From contig DETU01000092.1 in NCBI GenBank assembly GCA_002362175.1, forward strand, positions 1 through 11,815: a stretch of DNA of 11,815 nt. Reading direction: 5' to 3'. Origin of the DNA: Ruminococcus sp. UBA3280 (GTDB taxonomy: Bacteria; Bacillota; Clostridia; Oscillospirales; Ruminococcaceae). The notes under the pieces are model-generated. The model was not told the DNA's origin. It saw only the letters and a program-made list of their open reading frames with translations, and ran no database searches. Made by a program: the position numbers and the translations under genes. Shown here one piece after another: positions 1 through 7,330 of the stretch; the stretch's first letter is position 1; each line of letters starts with the position of its first letter.

Positions 1-12
1 TTTATTTAATAC

Positions 13-41
13 TTGACAACAAAAAACATTCGTTCTATAAT
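13..41 (+). promoter_or_regulatory. Consensus sigma-A promoter ahead of the HTH-uvrC operon
   Basis: A perfect -35 (TTGACA, 13-18) and a perfect -10 (TATAAT, 36-41) are separated by exactly 17 bp. Transcription is predicted to start near 47-49, about 55 nt ahead of the first start codon at 103. Perfect consensus promoters are strong and usually need a repressor; the LexA-type box just downstream fits that. It is the only clear promoter seen before uvrC and could serve the whole unit to about 7189. Confidence 0.85.
24..35. promoter_or_regulatory. Possible second, degenerate LexA site
   Basis: AAACATTCGTTC, inside the -35/-10 spacer, matches the SOS core at 10 of 12 positions: the first half-site is AAAC and one central base is off. 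It lies 35 bp upstream of the perfect box. It could be a weak co-operative site or chance in AT-rich DNA. Confidence 0.3.
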
Positions 42-58
42 AAAAAGCATAAATAAAA

Positions 59-70
59 GAACGTATGTTC
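59..70. promoter_or_regulatory. LexA (SOS) operator
   Basis: The sequence GAACGTATGTTC matches the Gram-positive LexA/DinR core GAAC-RNRY-GTTC at every position, with perfect GAAC/GTTC half-sites. It lies about 18 bp downstream of the -10 box, at the start of the transcript, where bound LexA would block initiation or escape. The nearest intact gene downstream is uvrC, a DNA repair gene, which makes an SOS role sensible. The motif match is direct; LexA binding is inferred. Confidence 0.8.
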
Positions 71-102
71 TGTAATTTTTTTCAATTAAACGGAGGTATA
101 TT

Positions 103-397
103 ATGTATCCATTTATCAACGAATACAAACAAAGCTGTCTCCTTGTGAAGAAACGCATAAAATTCCTTACGGAACAGCGAAGAAGATTCAACAAAAAAAT
201 TAAAGAAATTACTGTTAAAAGTTATTAATAATGAACTTACACCGAGACAAAAAGAAATTATTGTGTTATACTATTTTAAAAAGATTGATACTGTTACTAT
301 CGCCCGACAACTCGGAATAACTCCGCAGGCTGTCTCCGCTGCCATGTCCCGTGCAAGAGTGAAAATGTACAGGATTATGCAGTACTATTTTTTATAA
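103..397 (+). pseudogene. Small sigma-70 region 4-like HTH protein, frameshifted at an A7 tract
   Basis: The first frame starts at ATG 103 behind a good ribosome binding site (GGAGG, 92-96) and encodes 41 residues, starting MYPFINEYKQS, before TAA at 226-228. The second frame is open from 161 to TAA 395-397. It has no ATG start before its conserved part, but encodes LTPRQKEIIVLYYF followed by a helix-turn-helix (IARQLGITPQAVSAAMSRAR), typical of sigma-70 region 4. Removing one A from the run of seven at 193-199 joins the frames into one 97-residue protein, the size expected for such small sigma-like regulators. It therefore looks like one gene disrupted by a single-base insertion, unless slippage on the A run restores the frame or the assembly is wrong here. 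It sits between the SOS promoter and uvrC. The target and role of the HTH protein are unknown. Confidence 0.75.
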
Positions 398-444
398 ATA
401 TAATTTTTTACAATATAAAAACATCTGAAAAGAGGTATTAGAAT

Positions 445-2265
445 ATGAATCCAAGAGTCCCGTATCTGCGTGAAAAAACTTCCAAACTTACTGTATCATC
501 AGGAGTTTATATAATGAAAGACAAAAACGGCAATATAATATATATCGGAAAAGCCAAAAATCTACACAAAAGAGTAAGCAGTTATTTCAGAGAAAATCCC
601 AGTCATACACCTAAAGTTTCCGCTATGGTATCAAATGTATACGATTATGATTTTATTGTAACAGACAGTGAATATGAAGCGTTATTACTTGAATGTAGTC
701 TTATAAAACAGCACAAACCGAAATATAATATCCTGCTCAAAGACGACAAAGGCTATCACTACATCAGAATTTCAGACGGTGAATATCCACGTATCACCGC
801 CGAAAAAAACACTTTGCAGTCGGGAAAATATTTAGGACCTTACACAAGCGGAACTGTCGCAAAGGAAACAGCCGACGAAGCAAACCGTGTATTTATGCTC
901 CCGACCTGCAACAGACGTTTTCCGCAGGATTTCAGAAAAAGCCGTCCCTGTCTGAACTATCACATAAAAACCTGTATGGGAGTATGCAGTGGAAAAGTCA
1001 GCCGTAAAGAATATGCGGACATAATAAAACAAGCTGAAAGTTTCATGAAAAACGGAAGTTCCGAATCACTGAAACGAATGGAAAAAGAAATGAACATAGC
1101 TTCCGAAAATCTCGAATTTGAGAAAGCAGCTGTACTCCGTGACCGTATAAACGCTGTACGGAAAGCGACGGAAAAGCAGAAGATAATAAACAGTAGCATA
1201 AATAATGCCGATATTATAGGTACGGCGGAATTTCATAAAGGTGTATGTATTTCCGTACTTATATACAGGCATAACAGACTTTATGACAAAGCGGTTTTTG
1301 AATTTGAAACAACAGACATTGACGAGGATATTCTGAGTCAGTTTATGATGCAGTACTACTACAATAAAACCGATATTCCAAAAATAATAATTACCGACCA
1401 CATTCCGTCGGATTATTCTCTCATTGAAGAAATGCTCAACACACAGTCCGACGGAAAAGTTAAAATTACTACCCCGAAAGGCAGACAGACGGAACTTCTG
1501 CGTCTTGCAAAAAGTAACAGTGCCGAATATGCGGCTATAAAGAACAACCGTACAGGCAAGGAAATAATCGCCGTTGAACAGCTCGGACAGGTTCTCGGAC
1601 TTGACAAGCCTCCGCAGTATATTGAAGCATATGACATCTCAAATCTTTCTTCTGAATCAATAGTAGCGGGAATGGTTGTCTTTGAAAACGGCAGACCGCT
1701 TAAAAAGGCTTACAAACGTTTTACAATAAAAGAGATACAATATCAGAACGACTATGAAAGTATGTATGAAGTACTGACACGTCGTCTGAAACATATCATA
1801 AATCAGGACGGTGACGAATATTTCAACAGAACGCCCGACCTGATTTTACTGGACGGCGGAAAAGGTCATGTAAATACAATTACTTCACTTGTCCGAGAAC
1901 TCGGACTTAACATAAAAGTTTTCGGCATGGTCAAGAACGACAAACACCGCACTCGTGCTATTGCATCTGGCGGAAATGAAATTCAGATAAACCATTTACA
2001 CCCTGCTTTTATGCTGATAACAGGTATACAGGACGAGGTACACAGATTTTCGGTTAATTATATGCACTCAAAACACAAAAAGAAAACATATTTTTCGGAA
2101 CTTATGTCTGTTCATGGAATAGGTGAGAAAAAGTCCGAAAAGATTTTACTGAAATACAAGACAAAGGAAAATCTGAAAAATGCCACACCTGAAGACCTTT
2201 CCGTAACAGCAGGAATAAATATTGATACTGCCCGTGAACTATGGGAAATAATTCAGAATATGTAA
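445..2265 (+). CDS. uvrC: UvrABC system protein C (excinuclease subunit C)
   Basis: UvrC makes both incisions in nucleotide excision repair, acting in the cytoplasm on the UvrB-DNA pre-incision complex. At 606 aa it is the usual length. The N-terminal GIY-YIG nuclease domain is clear: GVYIM at 20-24, IYIGKAKNLHKR at 32-43, and a likely catalytic Glu83 in LLLE. Four cysteines (155, 169, 177, 181) match the family's Fe-S ligand pattern. A UVR (UvrB-binding) segment covers about 205-240. The RNase H-like 5' nuclease domain has YDISN (Asp397), LLDGGKGH (Asp470) and DEVHRF (His533). A helix-hairpin-helix (VHGIGEKKSEKIL) is at about 556-568. The start is supported by AGAGG at 431-435. The gene follows the sigma-like gene by 47 bp with no separate promoter seen, so it is probably under the LexA-controlled promoter. 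The decarboxylase gene follows after 17 bp. Confidence 0.97.
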   Translation: MNPRVPYLREKTSKLTVSSGVYIMKDKNGNIIYIGKAKNLHKRVSSYFRENPSHTPKVSAMVSNVYDYDFIVTDSEYEALLLECSLIKQHKPKYNILLKDDKGYHYIRISDGEYPRITAEKNTLQSGKYLGPYTSGTVAKETADEANRVFMLPTCNRRFPQDFRKSRPCLNYHIKTCMGVCSGKVSRKEYADIIKQAESFMKNGSSESLKRMEKEMNIASENLEFEKAAVLRDRINAVRKATEKQKIINSSINNADIIGTAEFHKGVCISVLIYRHNRLYDKAVFEFETTDIDEDILSQFMMQYYYNKTDIPKIIITDHIPSDYSLIEEMLNTQSDGKVKITTPKGRQTELLRLAKSNSAEYAAIKNNRTGKEIIAVEQLGQVLGLDKPPQYIEAYDISNLSSESIVAGMVVFENGRPLKKAYKRFTIKEIQYQNDYESMYEVLTRRLKHIINQDGDEYFNRTPDLILLDGGKGHVNTITSLVRELGLNIKVFGMVKNDKHRTRAIASGGNEIQINHLHPAFMLITGIQDEVHRFSVNYMHSKHKKKTYFSELMSVHGIGEKKSEKILLKYKTKENLKNATPEDLSVTAGINIDTARELWEIIQNM

Positions 2266-2282
2266 AGGAGATTTGAATTTAT

Positions 2283-3611
2283 ATGAATACACCGGTTTAT
2301 GATTTTCTTAAAAAATATTCTTCGTCAGGCACTCTCCGCTGTCATATGCCCGGACACAAAGGTTATACTCCTTCCCTTGAATTATCGGAACTTTATTCAA
2401 TGGACATAACGGAAATTGCAGGTGCGGACAGCCTTTTTGAAGCGGACGGAATAATTGCACAGAGTGAAAAAAATATGTCTGAACTTTACGGAACAGCAGG
2501 GACTGTCTTTTCCGCAGGCGGTTCAACTCTATGTATACAGGCAATGCTTGCGATTATGAAAGCCGAAAAAAGAAAGATTTTTGCCGTTCGGAACGTTCAC
2601 CGTGCCTTTCTGAACGCTGTGGCGTTGCTTGACCTTGATGTTGAGTGGATTCTTCCCGAATATTCAGACGGTATACTTTCAGGAAACATAAATCCCGATG
2701 ATATTGAAAAAGCACTTAAAAATTGTCCCGTACCGTCCGCAGTGTATCTGACTTCCCCCGACTATACGGGAAAAACCGCCGATATATCTTTACTTGCCGA
2801 TATATGCCACAAATATAATGCTCGTCTTTTAGTTGATAATGCACATGGTGTACACCTTAAATTTCTGAATCCCGACATTCACCCGATGACACTCGGTGCT
2901 GACCTATGCTGTGATTCCGCACATAAAATGTTTCCTGCTCTTACGGGTTCGGCAATGCTCCATACATCAGTAACGGAATACGTTCCCCTGCTCAAGCAGA
3001 ATATGAGTATGTTTGCCTCAACAAGCCCGTCATATTTAATAATGATGTCGCTTGACCTGTGCAACAGATATATATCAGAAAAAATATATGATGATATTCA
3101 AAAAAATATTGTATGGCTTGAAAATTTCCGCCGTAAGTTCTCGGACAGGCTTGTATTTGCGGAAACCGAACCTTTTCACATTACTTTAAAAGCCGGTGAA
3201 AGCGGTTTTGACGGAAACGAACTTGCGGAACTGCTAAGAAAAAACGGAATAGAGTGCGAATATTCGGACAGTTCACTTTTAATACTGCTGATGTCGCCTG
3301 TATGTACAAAAGACGATTATGAAAGACTTTCCGTATCTCTTTTAAAATCTCTTGTTCAGGCAAAAAAATATCCTGTATGTTCTGACAATTTTTTCATGGA
3401 ACTTCCTGAACGTGTCATGAGTATACGTGATGCGGTTTTTTCAGAATGTGAGGTAATACCCGTTGAAAAATCTGAAAACAGAATCTGTGCGTCTGTAAAA
3501 GTACCGTGTCCGCCTGCTGTACCGATTGTTGCAAGCGGTGAACGCATTGACAAAAAGTCAATAAATATTTTCAGAAAGTATGGCATTTCAGACATAATTG
3601 TGGTAAAATAG
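2283..3611 (+). CDS. Orn/Lys/Arg decarboxylase-family PLP enzyme, YaaO-like
   Basis: This is a fold-type I PLP enzyme of the Orn/Lys/Arg decarboxylase family, which forms polyamines from basic amino acids. At 442 aa it is the short form, without the N-terminal receiver-like wing of the ~750 aa biodegradative enzymes, like B. subtilis YaaO. Visible signatures are RCHMPGHKG near 19-27, VDNAHG (Asp185 and His188, PLP ring contacts), DSAHK (Lys215, the likely Schiff-base lysine), and the C-terminal CPPAVPIVASGERID at about 409-423. The start has a strong AAAGGAG site ahead of it. In B. subtilis yaaO precedes tmk-yaaQ-yaaR-holB-yaaT; here holB and yaaT (ricT) follow directly, supporting the YaaO-like call. 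The substrate (arginine, lysine or other) cannot be read from the sequence. Confidence 0.9.
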   Translation: MNTPVYDFLKKYSSSGTLRCHMPGHKGYTPSLELSELYSMDITEIAGADSLFEADGIIAQSEKNMSELYGTAGTVFSAGGSTLCIQAMLAIMKAEKRKIFAVRNVHRAFLNAVALLDLDVEWILPEYSDGILSGNINPDDIEKALKNCPVPSAVYLTSPDYTGKTADISLLADICHKYNARLLVDNAHGVHLKFLNPDIHPMTLGADLCCDSAHKMFPALTGSAMLHTSVTEYVPLLKQNMSMFASTSPSYLIMMSLDLCNRYISEKIYDDIQKNIVWLENFRRKFSDRLVFAETEPFHITLKAGESGFDGNELAELLRKNGIECEYSDSSLLILLMSPVCTKDDYERLSVSLLKSLVQAKKYPVCSDNFFMELPERVMSIRDAVFSECEVIPVEKSENRICASVKVPCPPAVPIVASGERIDKKSINIFRKYGISDIIVVK

Positions 3612-3625
3612 AATTATGGTACAAC

Positions 3626-3649
3626 TCAGGGCGTGTTATCATGCCCTGA
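3626..3649 (+). other. Perfect hairpin between decarboxylase gene and holB
   Basis: A 10-bp stem (TCAGGGCGTG with CATGCCCTGA, one G-U pair) closes a TTAT loop. It is followed by AATTTATTTG rather than a clean U-run, so it is a poor terminator. It may act as a partial terminator, a processing site or an RNA 3' end. It overlaps the alternative GTG start of holB at 3633, one reason to prefer the start at 3675. Confidence 0.55.
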
Positions 3650-3674
3650 AATTTATTTGACGGCAGGTAATGCT

Positions 3675-4658
3675 ATGAAAAAAATTTACGGAAACAATCT
3701 TCTGATTTCAACTCTCTGCAATATGGTAAAAAGTGGACGTACTGCCCATACCGCTCTTTTTTACGGCGAAAAAGGTACAGGCAAAAAGCTTATGGCAAAA
3801 TTCTACACAAGCCTGTTACTTTGCAAAAATACCGTAAATAATATGCCGTGCGGTGTATGCAGTTCATGCAGGAACATTGAAAAGGACTTCCACCCCGATG
3901 TCAACTATGTAGCTTCTTCGGGAAAACTCGGCGGTTATTCGGTAGATACGGCAAGAAAAATATGCAGTGACGCTTTTATAAAACCAAACAACGACAGCGG
4001 ACGGAAAGTATATATTTTCCGTGACTGTCACAATATGGATATACGTACACAAAACACTCTTCTGAAAATCATTGAAGAACCACCCGATTACGCCTATTTC
4101 ATATTCACATCAGAATCAAAGAACGATTTTCTTCCTACTATAATTTCAAGATGTGTATGTTTCGGTTTATCTCCGTGTACGGAAGAAGAAACGGAACTTT
4201 CACTTGCCGACAGCGGTTTCAGAGAGTCGGACATAAAGAACGCTGTAAGCTGTTTTCATGGTAATATCGGAATGTGTACGGAGTATATAAATAATGAAAA
4301 TCTGCGTAAACAGGTGGATTTGACAAAACTGCTTGCTGATAGTATAATTAAAAAAGACGAATATTCACTCAACACCGCTCTTTTCTCTCTTGGCAGGGAA
4401 AGAAATGACGTTAAAACAGTTCTTTCCATGCTTGATAAGCTTATAAGGGATTCTGCGGTGCTTATTCAGAATACCGATGCGGAAAATATAGGCTGTTTCC
4501 GTGAGGGAGCGGTTAAACTCTCCTATATACTTACGTCACGCATGGCAGAAAAAATTCACAGAAGTATCGAAAAGGCATGGAATACGATTGAATGTAATGT
4601 AAGCATACCGCTTGCACTTTCTGCTCTCTGTGCGGAAATAACCGAATCAATAATATAA
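3675..4658 (+). CDS. holB: DNA polymerase III, delta' subunit
   Basis: This is a clamp-loader subunit that helps load the beta sliding clamp at the replication fork. The 327 aa product has an AAA+ fold: P-loop GEKGTGKK at 31-38, zinc-binding cysteines 50, 59, 62 and 65 in the family spacing, DIRTQNTLLKIIEEPP at about 122-137, and a sensor-type ISRC at 157-160. The Walker B region (IFRDCHNM) lacks the usual DEAD-like acidic pair, as expected for a subunit that supports rather than drives ATP hydrolysis. Translation could be opened at GTG 3633, adding 14 residues, but ATG 3675 has an AGG site 7 nt upstream, avoids the hairpin, and begins MKKIYGNN, typical for the family. ricT follows after 16 bp, the conserved Firmicutes order. 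Confidence 0.93.
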   Translation: MKKIYGNNLLISTLCNMVKSGRTAHTALFYGEKGTGKKLMAKFYTSLLLCKNTVNNMPCGVCSSCRNIEKDFHPDVNYVASSGKLGGYSVDTARKICSDAFIKPNNDSGRKVYIFRDCHNMDIRTQNTLLKIIEEPPDYAYFIFTSESKNDFLPTIISRCVCFGLSPCTEEETELSLADSGFRESDIKNAVSCFHGNIGMCTEYINNENLRKQVDLTKLLADSIIKKDEYSLNTALFSLGRERNDVKTVLSMLDKLIRDSAVLIQNTDAENIGCFREGAVKLSYILTSRMAEKIHRSIEKAWNTIECNVSIPLALSALCAEITESII

Positions 4659-4674
4659 AGACTGGAGAATGGAT

Positions 4675-5541
4675 ATGAAAGAAATAATAGGAATACGCTT
4701 TAAGAAAGTCGGTAAAATATATTACTTCTCACCCGAAGGCATAAATGCAAAAGTCGGTGATATGGCTATTGTTGAAACTGTGAACGGAACAGAGTGTGGA
4801 GAAGTGGCAATTGCGAACCGAAAAATAGAGGACTATGAACTTGCTTCCCCCCTCAGACCCGTTATCAGAATAGCCGACGAAAACGATATGAGAATTGTTG
4901 CCAAAAACAAACTGAAAGAAAAAGACGCTTTCAGGATATGTGAGGAAAAAATAAAGGCGAGAAAACTTAAAATGAATCTTGTCGATGTTGAATGTACTTT
5001 TGACAACAACAAGCTTTTATTCTATTTTACCGCTGAAAACCGTGTTGACTTCCGTGAACTTGTAAAAGACCTTGCGGCTGTTTTCAGAACACGTATAGAA
5101 CTAAGGCAGATAGGTGTCCGTGACGAAGCAAAGATACTCGGCGGTCTTGGTATATGCGGACGTGAATTCTGCTGTAAAAGCTATATGGGGGATTTTCAGC
5201 CCGTATCAATAAAAATGGCAAAGAAACAGGGGCTGTCACTTAATCCGACAAAAATTTCAGGAACGTGCGGTCGACTTATGTGCTGTCTTAAAAATGAACA
5301 GAACGCCTATGAAGCACTTCTGAAAATAACGCCAAAAGTGGGTGCATTGGTCGTTACTCCCGACGGTGATAAGGGACGTGTAGAGGACGCTAATATAATC
5401 ACGGGAAAACTCCGTATAAAAACCGACAAGTCGGAAGTCCCCGTAATTCTTGACAGAAGTGAGGTAAAACTTCTAAAAGACGCAGAAATAAAAGTAAACC
5501 GTGACGAACTCAAAGCACTGAAAAATCTTGAGGGAAAATAA
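4675..5541 (+). CDS. ricT: PSP1-domain protein RicT (YaaT), RNA-processing cofactor
   Basis: RicT (YaaT) is a PSP1-family protein. In B. subtilis it joins RicA and RicF in an Fe-S-containing complex that works with RNase Y in mRNA maturation and affects competence, sporulation and biofilm formation. The product shows the PSP1 features: IIGIRFKKVGKIYYF at the start, and a cysteine-rich segment, GICGREFCC (near 159-167) and GTCGRLMCC (near 196-204), giving six cysteines suited to Fe-S binding. ATG 4669 lies only 1 nt from the GGAG at 4664-4667, whereas ATG 4675 is 7 nt away, so the 288 aa form is preferred. The stop overlaps the queH start (TAATG). Its place directly after holB matches the B. 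subtilis holB-yaaT order. Whether it acts with RicA/RicF here cannot be seen. Confidence 0.92.
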   Translation: MKEIIGIRFKKVGKIYYFSPEGINAKVGDMAIVETVNGTECGEVAIANRKIEDYELASPLRPVIRIADENDMRIVAKNKLKEKDAFRICEEKIKARKLKMNLVDVECTFDNNKLLFYFTAENRVDFRELVKDLAAVFRTRIELRQIGVRDEAKILGGLGICGREFCCKSYMGDFQPVSIKMAKKQGLSLNPTKISGTCGRLMCCLKNEQNAYEALLKITPKVGALVVTPDGDKGRVEDANIITGKLRIKTDKSEVPVILDRSEVKLLKDAEIKVNRDELKALKNLEGK

Positions 5542-6155
5542 TGGAAAAAGTAAATTACGGAAAAATTCTCGATGACAAGCTTTCAGAACTTGAAAAAAAC
5601 GGTGAAAAACCGTCGCTTTTACTTCACGCCTGCTGTGCTCCGTGCAGCAGCCATACGCTTACTTATCTCGAAAAATATTTTGATATAACACTTTACTTCT
5701 GCAATCCCAATATTTCCCCTGAAAATGAATTTGTATACCGTTTTGAAGAACTGAAAAGACTTGTCCGTGAAATGAAAATTGATACGAATGTAATTGAAGA
5801 ACCTTATGACCCGTCGCCTTTCTATGAACTGGCTAAAGGTCTTGAAACACTTCCCGAACGCAGTGAAAGATGTCGGAAGTGTATAGCTTACCGTCTGCGA
5901 ATGACAGGAGAAAAAGCTAAACAGCTCGGTGCAGATTACTTTACAACAACGCTGACAATAAGTCCGCATAAGGACTGTACTTTCATAAACGAATGCGGTG
6001 CGGAAATTTCGGAGGAATGTGGTGTGAAATATCTTTTTTCGGACTTCAAAAAACACGATGGCTACAAACATTCCATAGAACTTTCAAAACAGTACAATCT
6101 TTACAGACAAAATTACTGCGGTTGTATATGCAGTAAAATAAATTCACAGAAATAA
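5541..6155 (+). CDS. queH: Epoxyqueuosine reductase QueH
   Basis: QueH (formerly DUF208) catalyses the last step of queuosine synthesis, reducing epoxyqueuosine to queuosine in the wobble position of tRNAs with GUN anticodons; it replaces the unrelated QueG. The 204 aa product has the family hallmarks: LLLHACCAPCSS (Cys31, Cys32, Cys35), the RCRKC pair (Cys111, Cys114), the LTISPHKD segment at 138-145, and a C-terminal YCGCICS (Cys193, 195, 197). The cysteine groups fit the Fe-S and metal sites known for QueH. It starts inside the ricT stop (TAATG), with TTGAGGG upstream, so the two are translationally linked. No other queuosine gene is in the window. The next gene also acts on tRNA, giving a small tRNA-quality pair. 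Confidence 0.93.
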   Translation: MEKVNYGKILDDKLSELEKNGEKPSLLLHACCAPCSSHTLTYLEKYFDITLYFCNPNISPENEFVYRFEELKRLVREMKIDTNVIEEPYDPSPFYELAKGLETLPERSERCRKCIAYRLRMTGEKAKQLGADYFTTTLTISPHKDCTFINECGAEISEECGVKYLFSDFKKHDGYKHSIELSKQYNLYRQNYCGCICSKINSQK

Positions 6156-6164
6156 GGTGATTAA

Positions 6165-6641
6165 ATGGCAAAAGAAGTAAAAACAAACGCAATGCGTTTT
6201 CTTGAAAAAAATAAAATAGACTATACTTTTCAGACATATCAATGTGACGAATTTATTGACGGTGTTCACTGTGCTGAATCTCTCGGTCAGCCTCTTGACG
6301 AAACTTTCAAAACACTTGTCGCACAGGGAAAAACGGGAAATTATTATTGTTTCCTGATTCCCGTCGCACTGGAACTTGATTTGAAAAAAGCTGCTAAAAG
6401 CGTCGGTGAAAAATCCGTTGCACTTATTCACGTAAAAGACATAACGAAAATAACCGGATATGTACGTGGTGGCTGTACTCCGATAGGAATGAAAAAACAG
6501 TTTTTAACAGTAATTCATGAAAGTGCGGAAAGTCTCCCTTTATTCTACATAAGCGGTGGACGAATCGGCACACAGATAAATCTTTCCCCTGCTGAACTCG
6601 CAAAATCAATAAACGCAAAGTTTGAGGATATTATATTATGA
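6165..6641 (+). CDS. ybaK: YbaK/EbsC-type Cys-tRNA(Pro) deacylase
   Basis: YbaK-family enzymes hydrolyse Cys-tRNA(Pro), the mischarging product of prolyl-tRNA synthetase, and so keep proline decoding accurate. The 158 aa length is typical. Family motifs are ETFKTLVAQG, with Lys49 in the position of the key lysine, YVRGGCTPIGMKK at about 99-111, and ISGGRIGTQINL at about 129-140. The ribosome binding site (AAGGTG) overlaps the queH stop. Its stop overlaps the start of the next gene (ATGA at 6638-6641). The main alternative is another member of the YbaK/ProXp superfamily with different tRNA specificity; the N-terminal KTNAMRFLEKNKI favours YbaK. Confidence 0.92.
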   Translation: MAKEVKTNAMRFLEKNKIDYTFQTYQCDEFIDGVHCAESLGQPLDETFKTLVAQGKTGNYYCFLIPVALELDLKKAAKSVGEKSVALIHVKDITKITGYVRGGCTPIGMKKQFLTVIHESAESLPLFYISGGRIGTQINLSPAELAKSINAKFEDIIL

Positions 6642-7189
6642 ACAAGAAAACAGAAGGCATTATTTTGATATTCATATTATTTGTCGGTGTTCTGACTGTA
6701 TTCTTCAACTATGATGACGAAACCGACGAGATTTCAACAAGTGAAAGTTCAATTGTTGAAACTTATGTTTCAGAAGCAGAAACCAAAACCGTTCCCGCAA
6801 CCGAACCTGAAACATCTACAGAAACCGTTACGGAAAAAATCACGGAATCAGTTACGGAAATTTTTTCCGAAGAAGCTACGGAATATTTCACAGACGAAAA
6901 TAATTATGCTGAATATCATTTCCGTAATGAAAAACTTCTTAACCAGCATTTTGAAAAACATGGAAGTGAATTTTTTGACGATTTCGGTTATGAGGACGCT
7001 CAGGAATACGAAAAAGGTGCAAGCGACGTTATAAATAATCCTGAAGCACTTTTCAAGTATGAAGCGGAAGACGGCGATGGTGTATATTACATTGAACAGA
7101 CAAACGAGTTTGTTATACTTTCCACTGACGGCTACATAAGAACATATTTCAGACCGTCGGGAAAAATTGACTATTTCAACAGACAATAA
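6638..7189 (+). CDS. Membrane-anchored protein with a toxin-like C-terminal domain, function unknown
   Basis: The 183 aa product has three visible parts. Residues about 7-23 form one hydrophobic segment after a short KK-containing N-terminus, consistent with an anchor and an external C-terminus; no lipobox or clear cleavage site is seen. Residues about 25-88 are a Thr/Glu/Ser-rich linker of ET/TE units, probably disordered. Residues about 90-183 are a compact domain with HFEKHGSEF near 105-113, TNEFVILSTDGYIRTYF in the second half, and GKIDYFNRQ at the very end. This layout (KHxxEF, a central strand pair, DGxIRTYF.P, terminal DYFNRQ) resembles small C-terminal domains of bacterial polymorphic toxins, probably nucleases; the link rests on memory of the family and is not tested. 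No immunity gene is evident next to it. ATGA coupling to ybaK puts it last in the operon. Confidence 0.8.
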   Translation: MNKKTEGIILIFILFVGVLTVFFNYDDETDEISTSESSIVETYVSEAETKTVPATEPETSTETVTEKITESVTEIFSEEATEYFTDENNYAEYHFRNEKLLNQHFEKHGSEFFDDFGYEDAQEYEKGASDVINNPEALFKYEAEDGDGVYYIEQTNEFVILSTDGYIRTYFRPSGKIDYFNRQ

Positions 7190-7240
7190 CAAGAAATATA
7201 CGACATAATCTGATATTTTATAATATTCTATGTCAAAATC

Positions 7241-7273
7241 ACCAAATCAGAAAAATATTTTTTGTTGGTTTTT
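7241..7273 (+). terminator. Weak candidate terminator after the first operon
   Basis: ACCAA (7241-7245) can pair with TTGGT (7265-7269), with an A/T-rich inner stem and a short U-run (7269-7273) behind. The stem is AT-rich and imperfect. It is the only terminator-like element between the toxin-like gene and the next promoter. Confidence 0.3.
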
Positions 7274-7294
7274 ACCTATCTTTATAAAAAAATA

Positions 7295-7323
7295 TAGACA
7301 AATAACGCAAAATAAGGTATAAT
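7295..7323 (+). promoter_or_regulatory. Promoter of rsmD-coaD operon
   Basis: A -35 of TAGACA (7295-7300, one mismatch) and a perfect TATAAT -10 (7318-7323) are separated by 17 bp. The predicted start near 7329-7331 gives an rsmD leader of about 70-75 nt. Confidence 0.8.
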
Positions 7324-7330
7324 GAATAGT

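Noticed and set aside
231..320. Short + strand frame starting ATG 231 after the sigma-like gene's first half
   Set aside because: It runs 29 codons out of frame with the HTH coding sequence, lacks a ribosome binding site and shows no recognisable protein pattern.
3633..3674. GTG 3633 as the start of holB
   Set aside because: It lies inside the 10-bp hairpin, has no ribosome binding site at proper distance, and adds 14 residues not expected for the family; ATG 3675 fits better.
5619..6071. 150-residue - strand frame opposite queH
   Set aside because: It lies fully opposite a clear QueH gene, has a Phe-rich composition typical of antisense frames, and has no promoter or ribosome binding site.
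6711..7034. 107-residue + strand frame inside the membrane-anchored gene
   Set aside because: It is a low-complexity Lys/Gln/Pro-rich shadow of the Thr/Glu-rich linker in another frame, without its own ribosome binding site.
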